From NCBI GenBank assembly GCA_017431515.1, contig JAFRKV010000030.1, positions 21,431 through 85,430 of the forward strand: DNA of 64,000 nt. The letters run 5' to 3'. The notes beneath the pieces were generated by a model. The model saw only the letters and a list, made by a program, of their open reading frames with translations, was not told the DNA's origin and searched no databases. The DNA is from Lachnospiraceae bacterium (GTDB taxonomy: Bacteria; Bacillota; Clostridia; Lachnospirales; Lachnospiraceae). Below, piece by piece: positions 61,800-64,000 of the stretch (position 1 is its first letter; every line of letters begins with the position of its first letter). Both the position numbers and the translations under genes were made by a program.

Positions 61800-62447
61800 T
61801 TACTTTGTTTCCGCAAAGAATTGTTCATTCAGTTTGAGGATCATCTCGGTGCATCCTTCGATGCCAAGTTTCCCACTATCCAATGTCATATGATAGCCCC
61901 GGGCTTCGCCCCATTTTTTACTGGTGTAATAATTATAATAACTGGCCCGTTGCTTATCCTTTTTTTTGCAAAGCTCAATGGCTTTTTGTTCATTCAAATG
62001 CAGTTCGGGAAACCGTTCCATCACGTGGTTGGCTTTAAACGCTTCATCCGCATGCACAAAGATATTGATGCAGTCTCTTCTGTCAGCAAGCGCATAATCG
62101 GCACAGCGGCCGACGATCACGCAGGATTCTCTGTCTGCAATCGCTTTAATCGCATCAAACTGTGCTAAAAACACCTTATGGTTCAGCGGCATGTCCAAAA
62201 ACGGCGCTGAGGAATAGCCGCTGATGGAATACGTATCCATCACAAGGGAATAAAGAAAGCTGTTGGTGGGCTTTTCATCCTGATGTTCAAATATTTCTTC
62301 GCAAAATCCGCTTTCTTTAGCGGCATGCGTCAGTAATTCCTTATCATAGCATTTGACATTGAGCCTTTCTGCCACAGCTTTGCCGATATTCAGTCCGGCG
62401 CTGCCGAATTCCCTGCCGATGGTGATGATAAAATGCTGCTCAGACAT
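61800..62447 (-). CDS. Cytidylate kinase-like family protein
   Basis: 215 residues. P-loop-type start ITIGREFGSAGLNIG, then VIVGRCADYAL and a Lys/Tyr-rich lid (KKKDKQRASYYNYYTSKKWG). The family (AAA_26 in Pfam) is common in clostridia and its substrate is not established; it need not be CMP. Standard length. Co-directional with xerS and rluD but with its own spacing. Confidence 0.85.
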   Translation of the reverse strand: MSEQHFIITIGREFGSAGLNIGKAVAERLNVKCYDKELLTHAAKESGFCEEIFEHQDEKPTNSFLYSLVMDTYSISGYSSAPFLDMPLNHKVFLAQFDAIKAIADRESCVIVGRCADYALADRRDCINIFVHADEAFKANHVMERFPELHLNEQKAIELCKKKDKQRASYYNYYTSKKWGEARGYHMTLDSGKLGIEGCTEMILKLNEQFFAETK

Positions 62448-62508
62448 ATGATGGTTTCTCCTTTTGTTGTAAGCCTATGCTACCCTTCTATTCTAGCATA
62501 GATTATAT

Positions 62509-63447
62509 TTATTCGCAAAACATATGTAAAAGGTCTTCGAAGTAGGCCGGTAAAGGCGCTTCTGCTTCCAGCATTTCTCCGGTGCGTGGATGAATCAATC
62601 CGATGGTCATGGCGTGAAGCGTCTGTCCTTGCAGACCGTGTGCATTTTTCTCTCCGCCGTAGACGGTATCGCCATACAACGGATGTCCGATGGAAGCCAT
62701 ATGCACGCGGATCTGATGCGTTCTGCCGGTTTCCAGCTGAAATTCGCAATAGGTGGCGCCCGAAAACCGCTGTAAAACGCGGTAATGGGTGACTGCTTCT
62801 CTCCCACCGGCACCCTGCAGCATTTCCGCTTTGGTCAGAACTGCCATTTTTTTACGGTCTTTTTTGCTTCTTCCGATGGGGGCGTCAATCGTCCCGGCAT
62901 CTTCTTTGAGGATACCGCAGACAATGCCCCGATAAATACGTTTGATGGAATGATCCCGGAGCTGCTTCGAAACAGCGTCATGACTGAAGTCATTTTTACA
63001 GATCACAAGGGATCCTGTGGTATCTTTATCGATTCTGTGAACGATTCCGGGCCGGATCTCCCCGTTGATCCCGGATAAATCCTCTTTGCAATGATACAGG
63101 ATGGCATTTACCAGCGTGCCGCTGTAATGCCCCGGTGCAGGATGCACGACCATGCCCTTGGGCTTGTTGACGATCAAAAGGTCGTCATCTTCATAAAGAA
63201 TGTCCAGCGGAATGTTTTCCGGCAGGATTTTGGTTTCTATCGGCTCCGGAAAACGGATTTCAAGCAGGTCTCCTCCTTTTGCCATGTAACCTGCTTTTGT
63301 AACGGGCTGCCGTTCGGCATAGACATCACCGTTTTTGATGCATTTTTGAAAAAAAGAACGGGATTTATCGGGATAAAGCTCCGCCAGAAGCTTATCGATT
63401 CGTTCCGGTTCTTTTTCCAACGGCAGTTCAAAACTGTCATATTGCAT
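62509..63447 (-). CDS. RluD-type 23S rRNA pseudouridine synthase
   Basis: 312 residues. N-terminal S4 domain (ERIDKLLAELYPDKSRS) and catalytic HRIDKDTTGSLV with the nucleophilic Asp; later GRTHQIRVHMASIGHP. Located next to lspA, where Bacillus has YlyB, the RluD homolog. Second family member in the window besides 23220-24179. Confidence 0.92.
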   Translation of the reverse strand: MQYDSFELPLEKEPERIDKLLAELYPDKSRSFFQKCIKNGDVYAERQPVTKAGYMAKGGDLLEIRFPEPIETKILPENIPLDILYEDDDLLIVNKPKGMVVHPAPGHYSGTLVNAILYHCKEDLSGINGEIRPGIVHRIDKDTTGSLVICKNDFSHDAVSKQLRDHSIKRIYRGIVCGILKEDAGTIDAPIGRSKKDRKKMAVLTKAEMLQGAGGREAVTHYRVLQRFSGATYCEFQLETGRTHQIRVHMASIGHPLYGDTVYGGEKNAHGLQGQTLHAMTIGLIHPRTGEMLEAEAPLPAYFEDLLHMFCE

Positions 63448-63504
63448 GAGGGTACCTCCGGGCTGCCTTCCTGTGCAAAGACAATACAGCGATGCGAGAT
63501 GCGC

Positions 63505-64000
63505 TCACTTATTCGAATCTTGATCGGAATCGGAAGGATCATTGGCCTTCTTACGTTTCGAGGGGAACAGGTCTTCGTAGACATCGCTGCGGAACAAAAA
63601 AGAAGCAATAAAGAGAACCGCCCCGGCCACAACATAAATATCCGCCACGTTAAAGATCGGGAAATTAATCAATTTAAAGTAAAAGAAGTCCACCACATAA
63701 TGAAAGCGGATTCTATCGATAAAGTTTCCCAGCGCTCCAGCTAAAAATAAAATCACAAGTAAACGAACAAACCAATACCGTTTTTCGGAGGGCAAACGGA
63801 ATGCCAGGTAGATCAAAAAGGCGGAAAACAAGAGTGTTAAAATTAAAACTACAATTAAAAATACATTATTCAGCCCTTTTCCCAAGCTAAAAGCTGCCCA
63901 GGGGTTTTCCAAATAATGCAGTTCGAAAACGCCGTCAATGAGCACAAAGGGTGCCTGGTCTTTTAAGTAGAGACGAGCGAGTATTTTAGACACCTGATCC
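63505..64000 (-). CDS. lspA: Signal peptidase II, 5' truncated at window edge
   Basis: The frame is open past 64000; the visible protein begins with D-Q-V-S-K, the conserved end of the first helix region. Three more membrane segments follow. The catalytic aspartates are in GNFIDR and FNVAD, both present, with the NPWAAFS segment before them. It removes signal peptides from prolipoproteins such as the one at 14014. The C-terminal tail is charged and extended (KRKKANDPSDSDQ). Confidence 0.93.
   Translation of the reverse strand, partial: DQVSKILARLYLKDQAPFVLIDGVFELHYLENPWAAFSLGKGLNNVFLIVVLILTLLFSAFLIYLAFRLPSEKRYWFVRLLVILFLAGALGNFIDRIRFHYVVDFFYFKLINFPIFNVADIYVVAGAVLFIASFLFRSDVYEDLFPSKRKKANDPSDSDQDSNK

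Noticed and set aside
61740-62520. 13-base sequence TTTATTCGCAAAA present twice (61740 and 62508)
   Set aside because: Repeats of this length are expected by chance in 64 kb, and one copy is simply the end of the rluD gene.
1-64000. CRISPR arrays, tRNA or rRNA genes, insertion sequences
   Set aside because: I looked for regular spaced repeats, cloverleaf-type tRNA sequences, rRNA segments and transposase frames on both strands and saw none.

Overview
The window reads as a chromosomal segment of a low-to-mid GC Firmicute, most likely a Lachnospiraceae-type clostridium. The grounds are the gene orders yicC-remA-gmk-rpoZ and rplU-prp-rpmA-obgE-yhbY-nadD-yqeK-rsfS, a zinc-ribbon L28, Asp23/FakA, a GerW-type sporulation protein, Bacillus-type LexA boxes beside a YneA-like gene, a XerS-like recombinase and the two-part HisZ/short-HisG enzyme. 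Sigma-A promoters with exact 17-bp spacers are easy to see. No tRNA, rRNA, CRISPR array or insertion sequence was found, and no gene-free stretch exceeds 300 bases.

Bases 1-15261 hold a truncated, probably inactive EAL protein, a division and wall block (zapA, U32 protein, FtsW/RodA, class B PBP), a NUDIX gene, the ytfI/ytfJ pair, rpmB divergent from asp23-fakA-recG, a nucleoside phosphorylase and a lipoprotein. rqcH follows on the minus strand, then yicC-remA-gmk-rpoZ-rimO-pgsA-rsmD-coaD, a coiled-coil protein, an RluA-family enzyme, recU and hisZ (to 25951).

Bases 26076-40338 are the most unusual part. A 2622-residue surface protein carries a GH25 muramidase, a GH-A-like barrel and a long InlB-type repeat stalk. 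It is followed by a three-gene signalling operon: a REC-HD-GYP protein, a hybrid kinase with Hpt, and a hybrid kinase fused to a DegV fatty-acid-binding domain. The last signalling gene overlaps hisG, so the operon runs into hisG-hisD-hisB-hisIE, while hisZ lies 14.4 kb upstream behind its own terminator. HisIE has an N-terminal HisF-like domain without the catalytic aspartates.

Bases 44192-51719 hold the radical SAM/DUF2344 pair, then two halves of an asymmetric ABC exporter separated by an antisense methyltransferase, and a small two-cluster ferredoxin with a bacteriocin-type double-glycine leader. The ribosomal/Obg operon follows, then meso-DAP dehydrogenase, a membrane HD-GYP protein, a complete LexA/YneA SOS module, a XerS-like recombinase, a cytidylate-kinase-like protein, an RluD-type enzyme and the 5'-truncated lspA.

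Two copies of a roughly 130-base structured element, with an outer inverted-repeat stem and three internal hairpins, sit at 984-1112 and 22178-22308 upstream of zapA and the coiled-coil gene. Nearly every stem differs between copies in a pairing-preserving way, so the fold rather than the sequence appears to be conserved. Other candidates for new biology are the kinase-DegV fusion wired into the his operon and the leader-bearing ferredoxin beside the split exporter.
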